Positions 1 to 6,287 of a DNA stretch of 11,385 bases are shown here, piece by piece. How positions within the stretch are numbered: position 1 is the stretch's first letter; the number at the start of each line of letters is the position of its first letter. The stretch is taken from assembly GCA_022792755.1 (NCBI GenBank), contig JAAWBP010000012.1, forward strand, positions 1-11,385, written 5' to 3'. The translations under genes and the position numbers were made by a program. The DNA comes from Oscillospiraceae bacterium (lineage in GTDB: Bacteria; Bacillota; Clostridia; Oscillospirales; Ruminococcaceae). The notes beneath the pieces were generated by a model, which was not told where the DNA came from, did not search any database, and worked only from the letters and a program-made list of their open reading frames with translations.

Positions 1-31
1 AGAGGGGTGTCAATATTGACACCCCTCTTTT
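1..31. terminator. Perfect palindromic terminator, probably bidirectional
   Basis: Bases 1-28 form a perfect 28-base palindrome whose arms begin AGAGGGGTGTCAAT, followed by four Ts (28-31). On the plus strand this is a classic intrinsic terminator for a gene left of the window. It also lies just beyond the stop codon of the leftward XRE gene (47), so it probably ends that transcript too. The T-run on that side would fall before base 1 and cannot be seen. Confidence 0.8.
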
Positions 32-46
32 GTCATCGGAAACGCG

Positions 47-289
47 TTATTTCATTTCCTGCTCCAGATTTTCGAATAGTTCACAGTCAAAAAATTCGGG
101 GATGGTAATCTCCAGCCCATCGCAAAGTCTTTTGACTGTGATAATCGATAAATCCCTTCTGTCAGGACTCATCATACTGTAAACGGTCGAAGATGTAACG
201 CCGGAACGAACGGCGAGATCGTTGTATTTAATTTTCCGCTCTCGGCAAAGTTCCTGAAACCTTAAAACGACGGCATCCTTAATATGCAT
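47..289 (-). CDS. Small XRE/Cro-C1-type helix-turn-helix regulator
   Basis: An 80-residue protein that is almost entirely a single Cro/C1-type helix-turn-helix domain. Residues 24-40 (DLAVRSGVTSSTVYSMM) form the helix-turn-helix, followed by the family-typical VKRLCDGLEITIPEFF stretch at 52-67. It has no second domain, so there is no visible ligand-binding, protease or oligomerisation module, and the acidic C-terminus is short. The start at 289 is supported by GGGAGG eight bases upstream. It is divergent from the frameshifted SLOG gene. An inverted repeat at 338-355, sitting on the rightward promoter, is a candidate binding site, so it may repress that unit, itself or both; this is inference. 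It resembles short chromosomal XRE proteins common in Clostridia, some of phage or toxin-antitoxin origin, but no toxin partner is seen here. Confidence 0.85.
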   Translation of the reverse strand: MHIKDAVVLRFQELCRERKIKYNDLAVRSGVTSSTVYSMMSPDRRDLSIITVKRLCDGLEITIPEFFDCELFENLEQEMK

Positions 290-337
290 TTCGTTCGCCT
301 CCCTAGCTATTATTCTAAGAAGGTTTACGTTTATATG

Positions 338-355
338 TATACGCGCTTGCGTGTA
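338..355. promoter_or_regulatory. Candidate operator (imperfect inverted repeat)
   Basis: TATACGC (338-344), a four-base centre, and GCGTGTA (349-355) form an inverted repeat matching at six of seven positions. The right arm overlaps the -35 hexamer TTGCGT (347-352) of the rightward promoter. It lies 48 bases upstream of the XRE start. This geometry suits repression by a small dimeric HTH protein, but binding is inferred. Confidence 0.35.
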
Positions 356-375
356 TTTGAAAAATATGGTATAAT
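347..375 (+). promoter_or_regulatory. Sigma-A promoter with extended -10 for the SLOG unit
   Basis: TTGCGT (347-352), a 17-base spacer and a consensus TATAAT (370-375) preceded by TGG (an extended -10) make a near-ideal housekeeping promoter. Transcription would start near 382, leaving a leader of about 187 bases before the SLOG start codon at 569. Confidence 0.75.
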
Positions 376-381
376 AAAGAT

Positions 382-568
382 GTTTTTTTGATAAAGAGAG
401 AGGCTACAGACAACCCACCCAAGCCCGCTGCTCCTCCTTTCCGGGAGGGAGCGTAAAGCCTGACACCAGGCACATGTGTTCATATTTGTATTCGAATAAT
501 GAATCTATATTTCGTATTCGATAACGTATAGACTCTTTCAAGAAATCAAAACAGAAAGAGGTGCTTTT
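382..568 (+). promoter_or_regulatory. Long structured 5' leader of the SLOG gene
   Basis: This gene-free stretch should be transcribed from the promoter at 347-375. AGGCT (401-405) can pair with AGCCT (457-461), enclosing a GCTCC/GGAGC hairpin (430-434 with 448-452). Alternatively, GCCTG (458-462) pairs with CAGGC (467-471) around a four-base ACAC loop. The two pairings share the same bases, so they exclude each other. A direct repeat, GTATTCGA plus a TAA (488-499 and 514-525), follows. I recognise no known riboswitch class and no intrinsic terminator. It may be a riboswitch-like leader or a separate small RNA. Confidence 0.4.
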
Positions 569-1038
569 ATGCCCGCCCCAACCTGCTGCTTCACCGGGCA
601 TCGGGAGCTGCCGGAGGAAAAATCTCCGAAATCAAGCGGCGGCTTGCGGAGGAAATCGTCTGCCTCATCTCCGAAGGCGTGACCCGGTTTGCAGCGGGCG
701 GCGCCCTGGGGTTCGACACCCTTGCGGCCTTGGCGGTCTTGCAGATGAAAGTGCTCTTTGCAGAGCTCGAGCTGACCCTGGTCCTCCCCTGCAAGACGCA
801 GGACCGGTACTGGAGGCAGGCGGAGAAGGAACTCTACCGGGAGATTCTGTCCCAGGCGGACCATGTCACCTATGTGTCGGAGCAATATACGCGGGGCTGT
901 ATACAAAAACGGAACCGCCTTCTGGTGGAAGGGAGTTCCGTTTGCGTTTGCTATTGCGCCAAAAACCAGGGCGGTACGGCCTATACCGTGCAGTACGCCC
1001 GCAAAAAGGGGCACAGAGTCATCAACCTGGCGGAGTGA
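569..1038 (+). pseudogene. YpsA/DUF1273-like SLOG-family protein, frameshifted
   Basis: The ATG at 569 has a good site (AAGAGGTG) six to seven bases upstream and opens with MPAPTCCFTGHRELPEE, the typical DUF1273/YpsA start (CCFTGHR, a nucleotide-binding-type motif). This frame then runs out of family similarity and stops. The rest of the protein (ISEIKRRLAEEI, GVTRFAAGGALGFD, LPCKTQDRYW, GTAYTVQYARKKG) continues in the -1 frame to the stop at 1038. The switch falls at the five-A run 618-622. One more A would restore a continuous protein of about 156 residues, normal for the family. B. subtilis YpsA is linked to cell division and stress, but the biochemical role of the family is poorly known; SLOG domains bind nucleotide-like ligands. 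The cause may be a real mutation, a homopolymer sequencing error or ribosomal slippage. The conserved downstream frame argues against old decay. Confidence 0.8.
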
Positions 1039-2542
1039 CCGGCGGCTTGGGCCGGCTCTCCACCTTAAAAAATTCCCCGTTCCAGTGGACTTCCACCGTA
1101 ACCGGCCTGTCGCTCCTGACTGTGATTCGGGGGCGTTCCCTCTCTTCCCGTGCTTCGCAGAGCAGGTCGACCGACAGGCCGCCGAAGGGGTAATTTTCGA
1201 TCCCGTGGCGCTCCGTCCGGTTGACGTGCCAGACGATTTTTTCATGTTCGTCGTCCGCCCGGATTCCCAGGACGTATTCAAACAGGACGGCAATCGGCGT
1301 GAGCCCTGTCCAGCCGACAAATTTCGGGCGGGAATGGCTGCCGCGGGCCGCTTCCTCCGGCGCGTAATTCTCCCAGAGGGTGCCGGTTTCGTTAAACACG
1401 CGGACAACATTTTCAAGGTGGTTGACCGCGATGTCATATGCGAGCTTTTCCTCCCCGACCCGGGCAAGCCCTTTGAGCAGCATGTAGTTGGTCGGGGCCC
1501 AGACCGAGCCGCGCCAGTAGTCGCCGCCCGGGACATAACCCTCGGTGTCAGCCGAGATCGAAGGGATCAGGTGAGGGCGCCAAAACTCCTCCGGATTTTT
1601 CAGGTGGGCGAGAAAGGGCCCCAGCCGTTCGGACGGCACGATATCGGCCAGCAGCGCCCAATAGGAGCCGACCGTCTTGACGTGGTTGAGGGAGCCGTCC
1701 CGCCATCTGTCGAAATAGAAGGCGTCCCGGCCGTCCCAGAGGGTTCCGTTGATAAAAGCGGTCAGCGAGGCGATTTCCTCCTCCAACTCTGTCACATCGC
1801 TTTCCCGGCGGAGCACCCCCGCCATTTTGACAAGGTATTTCGCCGAGATCACCGCCTGGATGCAGGCGTCCACCCAGGCCATATGCCCGTGGGAAAACAT
1901 GACGTTGTAGCCGGGCCGAAGCCGCGGCATATTGTCCATCCCGCAGCCCCAGCCGGAGGAATAATAGGAGCCGTCGGGCCAGGTGCGGTTCTCCTTCATC
2001 CAGAAATGGTAGGCGAGGATCGGGTCAAAAACCCGCCCCAGCCGTTCCAGGTCTTTGGTCTGCTCATAGTACTGCCATTCGCTCCAGGCGAGGATGTTCG
2101 GCCCGGTGGAGGAGGGGTCGTACCGGTGGAAGCTTTCGCCGCGTTCCTCCTCCCAGAGCTCCCGGCAGATAAAGCCGTCCGGGTATTGGCGGGCATACAT
2201 ATTGTCGAGCGACTTCTGAAAGTTGAAGGCCCGTGCCGCGTACCGTCCGTACATCGCGATAAAGGCGGTATCCCACATGAAGAGGCAACCGTTAAAGGCG
2301 GTGTCGATAAAGTTCGAGACAAATCCCGCCTCCGGGCTGGGCCTGCGCAGGTTGCCGAAGGCAGTCCGCCAGGCGTAATCATAGCAGGCAACGGCATCCT
2401 CGTGCCCCTCCCAGACCGGGCGGGGCAGCTTGTCCCGGCTTTCCTCATAGGAGGGGACGGGGGCGTCCTCCGGCTCCTGGCCGATAAAGGTGTTGTGTTT
2501 GACATAGGGGCATTCGCCGTAGGTTTGGTAGGTGATTCCCAT
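1022..2542 (-). CDS. GH63/GH37-like (alpha/alpha)6-barrel glycoside hydrolase
   Basis: A 506-residue protein resembling the trehalase/GH63/mannosylglycerate-hydrolase-like group of inverting glycosidases. Visible landmarks are WDTAF (90-94), GCGMDNMPR (199-207), matching the family GWDxSxR acid motif with D203 as likely general acid, YWRGSVWAPTN (342-352), equivalent to the trehalase QWDxPNGWAP signature, and LWENYAPE (389-396), with E391 as likely base. GWTGLTPIAVL (410-420) closes the barrel, and a short beta-like tail ends in a proline-rich stretch. No signal peptide is seen, so it should act in the cytoplasm on small imported glycosides. The start at 2542 has GAGGAG about ten bases upstream. 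It is the last gene of the leftward hydrolase operon, 35 bases after the amidohydrolase. Its 3' end overlaps the convergent SLOG gene by 17 bases. The substrate cannot be told from sequence. Confidence 0.85.
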   Translation of the reverse strand: MGITYQTYGECPYVKHNTFIGQEPEDAPVPSYEESRDKLPRPVWEGHEDAVACYDYAWRTAFGNLRRPSPEAGFVSNFIDTAFNGCLFMWDTAFIAMYGRYAARAFNFQKSLDNMYARQYPDGFICRELWEEERGESFHRYDPSSTGPNILAWSEWQYYEQTKDLERLGRVFDPILAYHFWMKENRTWPDGSYYSSGWGCGMDNMPRLRPGYNVMFSHGHMAWVDACIQAVISAKYLVKMAGVLRRESDVTELEEEIASLTAFINGTLWDGRDAFYFDRWRDGSLNHVKTVGSYWALLADIVPSERLGPFLAHLKNPEEFWRPHLIPSISADTEGYVPGGDYWRGSVWAPTNYMLLKGLARVGEEKLAYDIAVNHLENVVRVFNETGTLWENYAPEEAARGSHSRPKFVGWTGLTPIAVLFEYVLGIRADDEHEKIVWHVNRTERHGIENYPFGGLSVDLLCEAREERERPRITVRSDRPVTVEVHWNGEFFKVESRPKPPVTPPG

Positions 2543-2577
2543 TTTGATCCCGCTCCTCGCTGCTTTGTGATGGCTTG

Positions 2578-3327
2578 CTATTTCATCCCGTCCAGGAGCT
2601 CCCGGATGAGCTTCCCCATCCGCTCCCGGTGGTAGTTGATGACCTTCCAGCCGTTCTCCTCCGTCCCGACGACCCGGGGGTCTTCCCCGAACATCCCGAG
2701 CGGCCAGCCCTCCTCCGGCAGGTTTTCCATGTGGACCAGCTCCGGGTAAAGGGCGCGGGTGATCATCGTCTCGTTCCCCGCCGCGTGGTCGGACATATAG
2801 CCCTTCATCTCGGGGGTGTTTTCCATATAGCAGGTGATGACCTTGATCCCGTAGGCTTCCTCCAGCTTTTCCTTGTTCTTTTCCGCCCAGATGATCGACG
2901 GGCCGTGCCCGTGCATGACGGCGAGCTTGAACCCAGCGCGGGCGAGCTGCTTGACGATGGAGAAAACCATCGCGGAAAACAACTCTTCATCCATGTAGTA
3001 GATGCTCCCCGGGAGCTGCTGGGTCGGGTAGGCCATAAAGCTTTCGGGGTCTTTTTCAAACCAGAAATCCATCCCGTAGTATTCGGTGCCGTCCGGCTCG
3101 ATCTTCTTGGCGTCCGGCGCGCAGAAGAGCATCGGCAAAACGATGCCGCCCACGTCCTCGGCCAGCATCCCGAACAGCTCCTCCGACTGGATGCCGTCCG
3201 CCCCGAGCGGGAGATGCGCCCCGTGCCATTCAATGGTTCCAAGCGGCAGGTAGGCGACCGGCGCCTGGGAGAGCCGCTCCTTGAAGGCGGCGGGGGTGAT
3301 GTATTTATACTGCACTTCTTTTTTCAT
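2578..3327 (-). CDS. Creatininase-family metal-dependent amidohydrolase
   Basis: A 249-residue protein with the creatininase/creatinine amidohydrolase fold signature: PLGTIEWHGAHLPLGAD (28-44), with E33, H35 and D44 as likely metal ligands, HGHGPS (139-144), and DHAAGNETM (180-188), with E186 as another likely ligand. Family members hydrolyse cyclic or linear amides (creatinine, formamide intermediates of riboflavin-type pathways, the mycofactocin precursor), usually with two divalent metals. The usual NGHGGN loop is HGHGPS here, so the substrate probably differs from the classical ones. An AAGGAG site seven bases upstream supports the start at 3327. It sits between esterase A (54 bases upstream, with a hairpin in the gap) and the glycosidase. 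I infer that it cleaves an amide in the operon's substrate; creatinine itself is unlikely. Confidence 0.85.
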   Translation of the reverse strand: MKKEVQYKYITPAAFKERLSQAPVAYLPLGTIEWHGAHLPLGADGIQSEELFGMLAEDVGGIVLPMLFCAPDAKKIEPDGTEYYGMDFWFEKDPESFMAYPTQQLPGSIYYMDEELFSAMVFSIVKQLARAGFKLAVMHGHGPSIIWAEKNKEKLEEAYGIKVITCYMENTPEMKGYMSDHAAGNETMITRALYPELVHMENLPEEGWPLGMFGEDPRVVGTEENGWKVINYHRERMGKLIRELLDGMK

Positions 3328-3349
3328 GGTCTTTCTCCTTCCGGACGAA

Positions 3350-3373
3350 GCGCCCGCCTTTTTCGACGGGCGC
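3350..3373 (-). promoter_or_regulatory. Intercistronic stem-loop between esterase A and the amidohydrolase
   Basis: GCGCCCG (3350-3356) and CGGGCGC (3367-3373) form a perfect 7-bp stem with a ten-base loop in the 54-base gap. In the operon's direction no T-run follows, so it is not a good terminator. It may protect the upstream mRNA from exonucleases or set relative expression. In the plus direction it is followed by CGCTTTTG, but no plus-strand gene precedes it. Confidence 0.5.
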
Positions 3374-3381
3374 CGCTTTTG

Positions 3382-4329
3382 TTATTTCATGGCTTCCCTG
3401 AGCCAGTCGGTCACCCGCTTCATGTTGTCGAGGCTCTCAAAGACAAAGCTCCCGTGCCCTTGGTTGTGGAGCAGGTCGAGGGTGACTTTTTCCTCCCCAA
3501 TCACGTCGGAAAGCGCCTTGTCGAAGTCGATCGACTGGAGGACGGGGACGATGGGGTCTCTCGTCCCATGCTGGATCAGGAAGGGCGGACAATCCTCGGT
3601 GATATAGGTCGCGGGGGAAAACTCTTTGACGAGGGCCGGAAATTCCTCCGGGGTGCAGTTGAACACCGCCTTCAAGTGCTCGGAAAAAGCCGGGCCCGCC
3701 TGCTGCGCATCGGTGTAAACCCCCAGCGCTTCGAAGTCCTGCGCCGTCCGGTCGACCCAGATCGGCCCGTACCAGTCGACCACCGCCTGCACCGATTCGT
3801 CGACGTCCGGGTTGCCGAGCGAGCGGTCGGTCAGCTCGGGCCGGTTGGCTGAGGTTCCCGCAAGGGCCGCCAGATGCCCGCCCGCGGAGCCGCCGAAAAC
3901 AGCGATCCGGTTCGGGTCGAACCCATACGTTTCAGCGTTGGCCCGCACGAACCGGATGGCGGCCTTGACGTCGTGAATCTGGGCCGGGTGGGGATGCTCC
4001 GGCGCCAACCGGTACCGGATCGACGCGACGGCAAACCCAAAGGGGAGCGCCCGCATCCCGCTGTGCACCTCGAGGTAGTTTTTGTCGCCCTCCACCCAGC
4101 CGCCGCCGTGGATCATGACGATAACCGGGAAGGGGCCCTCCCCTTCGTTCGGCAGGTAGACGTCCATCAGCTCGTCTTCGAGTGGGCCGTAGGGAACGTC
4201 GAGCCATTTCCGCTTGATTTCGGAGTGGTCGACTACGATTTTGAGCTGTGCCTCCATCTCGGCGGAAAGAGGGGTGTAGACCGTTACCGGGCCGTTGACG
4301 GTCTGAAAGGTCTGCTTTTTTCTCGGCAT
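3382..4329 (-). CDS. Alpha/beta-hydrolase esterase A (HSL/BD-FAE-like)
   Basis: A 315-residue carboxylesterase-type alpha/beta hydrolase. The oxyanion-hole motif HGGGW is at 74-78, the nucleophile elbow GGSAGG puts S148 as the catalytic serine, and D258 (GTRDPIVP) and H292 (QGHGS) complete the triad. The layout matches the hormone-sensitive-lipase/BD-FAE group, which removes acetyl, feruloyl or other short acyl groups from sugars. No signal peptide is visible, so it is probably cytoplasmic. GAAAGGAGAG upstream supports the start at 4329. Only 16 bases separate it from the stop of esterase B, so the two are tightly co-translated. It is a tandem paralogue of esterase B: both begin MxRKKQTFQTxNGPVT, and residues 165-200 are identical in the two. 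The natural substrate is unknown. Confidence 0.88.
   Translation of the reverse strand: MPRKKQTFQTVNGPVTVYTPLSAEMEAQLKIVVDHSEIKRKWLDVPYGPLEDELMDVYLPNEGEGPFPVIVMIHGGGWVEGDKNYLEVHSGMRALPFGFAVASIRYRLAPEHPHPAQIHDVKAAIRFVRANAETYGFDPNRIAVFGGSAGGHLAALAGTSANRPELTDRSLGNPDVDESVQAVVDWYGPIWVDRTAQDFEALGVYTDAQQAGPAFSEHLKAVFNCTPEEFPALVKEFSPATYITEDCPPFLIQHGTRDPIVPVLQSIDFDKALSDVIGEEKVTLDLLHNQGHGSFVFESLDNMKRVTDWLREAMK
3730..3837. repeat. Near-identical block shared with 4691-4798 (copy in esterase A)
   Basis: This 108-base segment differs at one position from 4691-4798 in the neighbouring paralogue, while flanking codons differ much more. It encodes the lid-proximal segment from ELTDRSLGNP to RTAQDFE. The pattern fits recent duplication followed by gene conversion. 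Confidence 0.85.
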
Positions 4330-4345
4330 TGCTTTTCTCTCCTTT

Positions 4346-5290
4346 CTATTTCATAGCTTCCCTGAGCCAATCGGTGATCCGCTTGATGTTGTCGAAGCTC
4401 TCGCAGACGAGGCTCCCGTGCCCCTGGTTGTGGAGCAGGTCGAGGGTGACCTTTTCCTCCCCGATCACGTCGGAGAGCGCCTTGTCGAAGTCGATCGACT
4501 GGAGGATGGGCACCGTGGTGTCCGCCGTTCCGTGCTGGATCAAAAAGGGCGGGCAGTCTTTCGTGATGTAGGCCGCGGGGGAGAATGCAGCCGCCTTTTC
4601 CGGGAGCTCCTCCGGCGTGCACTGGAGCAGTGCACAGAGCCACTCCTCCCTAGAGGCCGCCTGCTGCGCGTCGGTGTAAACTCTCAGTGTTTCGAAGTCC
4701 TGCGCCGTCCGGTCGACCCAGATCGGCCCGTACCAGTCGACCACCGCCTGCACCGATTCATCGACGTCCGGGTTGCCGAGCGAGCGGTCGGTCAGCTCCG
4801 GGACATGGGGCGCAGTGCCGGCAAGGGCCGCCAGATGGCCGCCCGCGGAGCCGCCCCATGTGGCGATCCGGTTCGGGTCGAGCCCGTACTTTTCGGCGTT
4901 CGCCCGCAGGAAGCGGATGGCGGCCTTGACGTCCTGAATCTGGGCCGGGTGGGGATGCTCCGGCCCGAGGCGGTAGTTGATCGACGCGACGGCAAAGCCG
5001 AAAGCGACCGACTTGATCCCGCCGTTCGGCTCCCAGTAGGTCTTGTCCCCGTCACACCAGCCGCCGCCGTGGATCATGACGATAACCGGGAAGGGACCCT
5101 CCCCTTCGTTCGGGAAATAGAGATCCATTACCTCCTCCTTGAGGGGCCCATACGGGAGGTCGATGATCTTCCGTTTGATCCAGGAACGGTCGCACTGGAC
5201 GCGGAGGGTGTTCTGGAAATCGATGCTGATCGGGGCGTTCGCCGTCACCGGGCCGTTTGGCGTCTGAAAGGTCTGTTTTTTCCTTGACAT
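4346..5290 (-). CDS. Alpha/beta-hydrolase esterase B (HSL/BD-FAE-like), paralogue of A
   Basis: A 314-residue paralogue of esterase A with an intact catalytic set: HGGGW (74-78), GGSAGG with nucleophile S148, D257 (GTADTTVP) and H291 (QGHGS). A strong AGGAGG seven bases before the ATG fixes the start at 5290, and the stop is TAG. It differs from A mainly at residues 20-36, 86-97 and 211-236. Those changed segments probably belong to the N-terminal lid and the cap, which shape the acyl or sugar pocket. The two enzymes may therefore remove different acyl groups, or act at different positions, on one molecule; this is inference. It lies 33 bases after esterase C and 16 before esterase A in the leftward operon. 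No export signal is visible. Confidence 0.88.
   Translation of the reverse strand: MSRKKQTFQTPNGPVTANAPISIDFQNTLRVQCDRSWIKRKIIDLPYGPLKEEVMDLYFPNEGEGPFPVIVMIHGGGWCDGDKTYWEPNGGIKSVAFGFAVASINYRLGPEHPHPAQIQDVKAAIRFLRANAEKYGLDPNRIATWGGSAGGHLAALAGTAPHVPELTDRSLGNPDVDESVQAVVDWYGPIWVDRTAQDFETLRVYTDAQQAASREEWLCALLQCTPEELPEKAAAFSPAAYITKDCPPFLIQHGTADTTVPILQSIDFDKALSDVIGEEKVTLDLLHNQGHGSLVCESFDNIKRITDWLREAMK
4691..4798. repeat. Near-identical block shared with 3730-3837 (copy in esterase B)
   Basis: This is the partner of the esterase A block, at the same place in the aligned genes. The only difference over 108 bases is a synonymous-looking G/A at the codon after the GATTC stretch. Confidence 0.85.
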
Positions 5291-5323
5291 GATGGTTCCT
5301 CCTGTCGATAGACGATGAATGTT

Positions 5324-6238
5324 TTACTTTAGGTATTTGTCCAGAAAGCGGAAGACGCGCCGTAAGTTTTCCTCCGAACCGAAGGCGTCCCCGCCGTGCT
5401 CCGCCCCCTCCAGGATGTCCAGCTCTACCTTCTCCGGGCCGATGACCGCGCGGAGGGCAGCGGCGAAATCGGTCGCCTGCTCGAGCGGCACCAGATCATC
5501 CCGGGTGCCGTGCTGAATCAAAAAGGGCGGGCAGTCCGGCGTGATGTAGTTGCTCGCGCAGAATTCGCGGAATTTTTCAGGCAGCTCCTCGTCGGTACAG
5601 CCGAACAGCTGACGGTGGAGCGCGTGCGGGTCAACCGCAAAGGAAGCCCGCCGCGGGAAAGCCCCGGGCTTTGCAAACTGCTCATCCGTCTTGCCGAAGT
5701 CGATCCCGCCGTACCAGTCGACCACCGCCGCAACCCGCTCGGACTGCTCCGGGTTCCCCATATCGCGGTCGGTCAAGACCTCCTTGTCGGCGGTTGTCGC
5801 CGCAAGGCAGGAAAGGGCTGCCCCAGCCGAACCGCCCCAAAGGGCAATTTTATCCGGCAGGAGCCCGTATTCGGCGGCGTGGGCTTTGACGAACCGGATA
5901 GCCGCCTTGACATCGTTGATCTGGGCCGGGTGGGGCGCCTGCTGGGAGTAGCGGTAATTCACCGAAACGACGGCGTAGCCGTAATCCAGCGCCTTGACGA
6001 CCGCCTTGAATTCACCGTAAGTCTTGTCGCCGGAGCGGAACCCGCCGCCATAGATGCAGAAGGCGACCGGGAACGGCCCCTCCTTGCCGTTGGGGTGGTA
6101 GATATCCAGAACCTGACGCTCGTGCGGGACACCGTCCACATAGGGGATGTTGAGCCACTTTTTTTGGATATAATCGGTATCGAGGGGGATTTCACGGGGG
6201 TCACGGATTTCCTCGGGGTCGGCAGTAAACGCTGGCAT
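5324..6238 (-). CDS. Alpha/beta-hydrolase esterase C, first gene of the hydrolase operon
   Basis: With the start chosen here it is 304 residues, close to paralogues A and B. It has the triad S137 (GGSAGA), D247 (GTRDDLVP) and H281 (AEHGG), and shares APHPAQINDVKAAIRFV with A and B. The oxyanion motif reads YGGGF (63-67), not HGGGW, an unusual substitution of the first residue. The frame stays open upstream to a TTG at 6316 and an ATG at 6289. Those codons, however, coincide with the -35 and -10 of a strong promoter, so they would not be in the mRNA. ATG 6238 has AAAGGA eight bases upstream and follows the predicted transcript start by about 43 bases. The family deacylates carbohydrates or small esters. 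It is more divergent from A and B than they are from each other, so it probably has a different acyl specificity. Confidence 0.85.
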   Translation of the reverse strand: MPAFTADPEEIRDPREIPLDTDYIQKKWLNIPYVDGVPHERQVLDIYHPNGKEGPFPVAFCIYGGGFRSGDKTYGEFKAVVKALDYGYAVVSVNYRYSQQAPHPAQINDVKAAIRFVKAHAAEYGLLPDKIALWGGSAGAALSCLAATTADKEVLTDRDMGNPEQSERVAAVVDWYGGIDFGKTDEQFAKPGAFPRRASFAVDPHALHRQLFGCTDEELPEKFREFCASNYITPDCPPFLIQHGTRDDLVPLEQATDFAAALRAVIGPEKVELDILEGAEHGGDAFGSEENLRRVFRFLDKYLK

Positions 6239-6287
6239 CTCTCTCATCCTTTCTGTTTGTTGCCGAAGGAAATCATTCTCGTTTTCC

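Noticed and set aside
404..601. Leftward 65-codon frame in the SLOG leader
   Set aside because: There is no ribosome binding site before its ATG and it covers the start of the SLOG gene. The sequence is better explained as an RNA leader.
538..1536. Leftward 332-codon frame across the SLOG gene and glycosidase end
   Set aside because: Its composition is dominated by Arg, Ser and Pro, it has no domain, and it overlaps two well-supported genes.
3340..3381. Stem-loop between esterase A and the amidohydrolase as an operon-ending terminator
   Set aside because: In the leftward direction the stem is followed by TTCGTCC, not a T-run, and the next gene has a strong ribosome site, so read-through is more likely.
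863..3852. Long rightward open frames opposite the glycosidase, amidohydrolase and esterase A genes (up to 590 codons)
   Set aside because: They mirror genes with clear catalytic motifs, show no recognisable domains, are rich in Arg/Pro/Val/Gly as expected of antisense frames in GC-rich DNA, and lack convincing ribosome sites.
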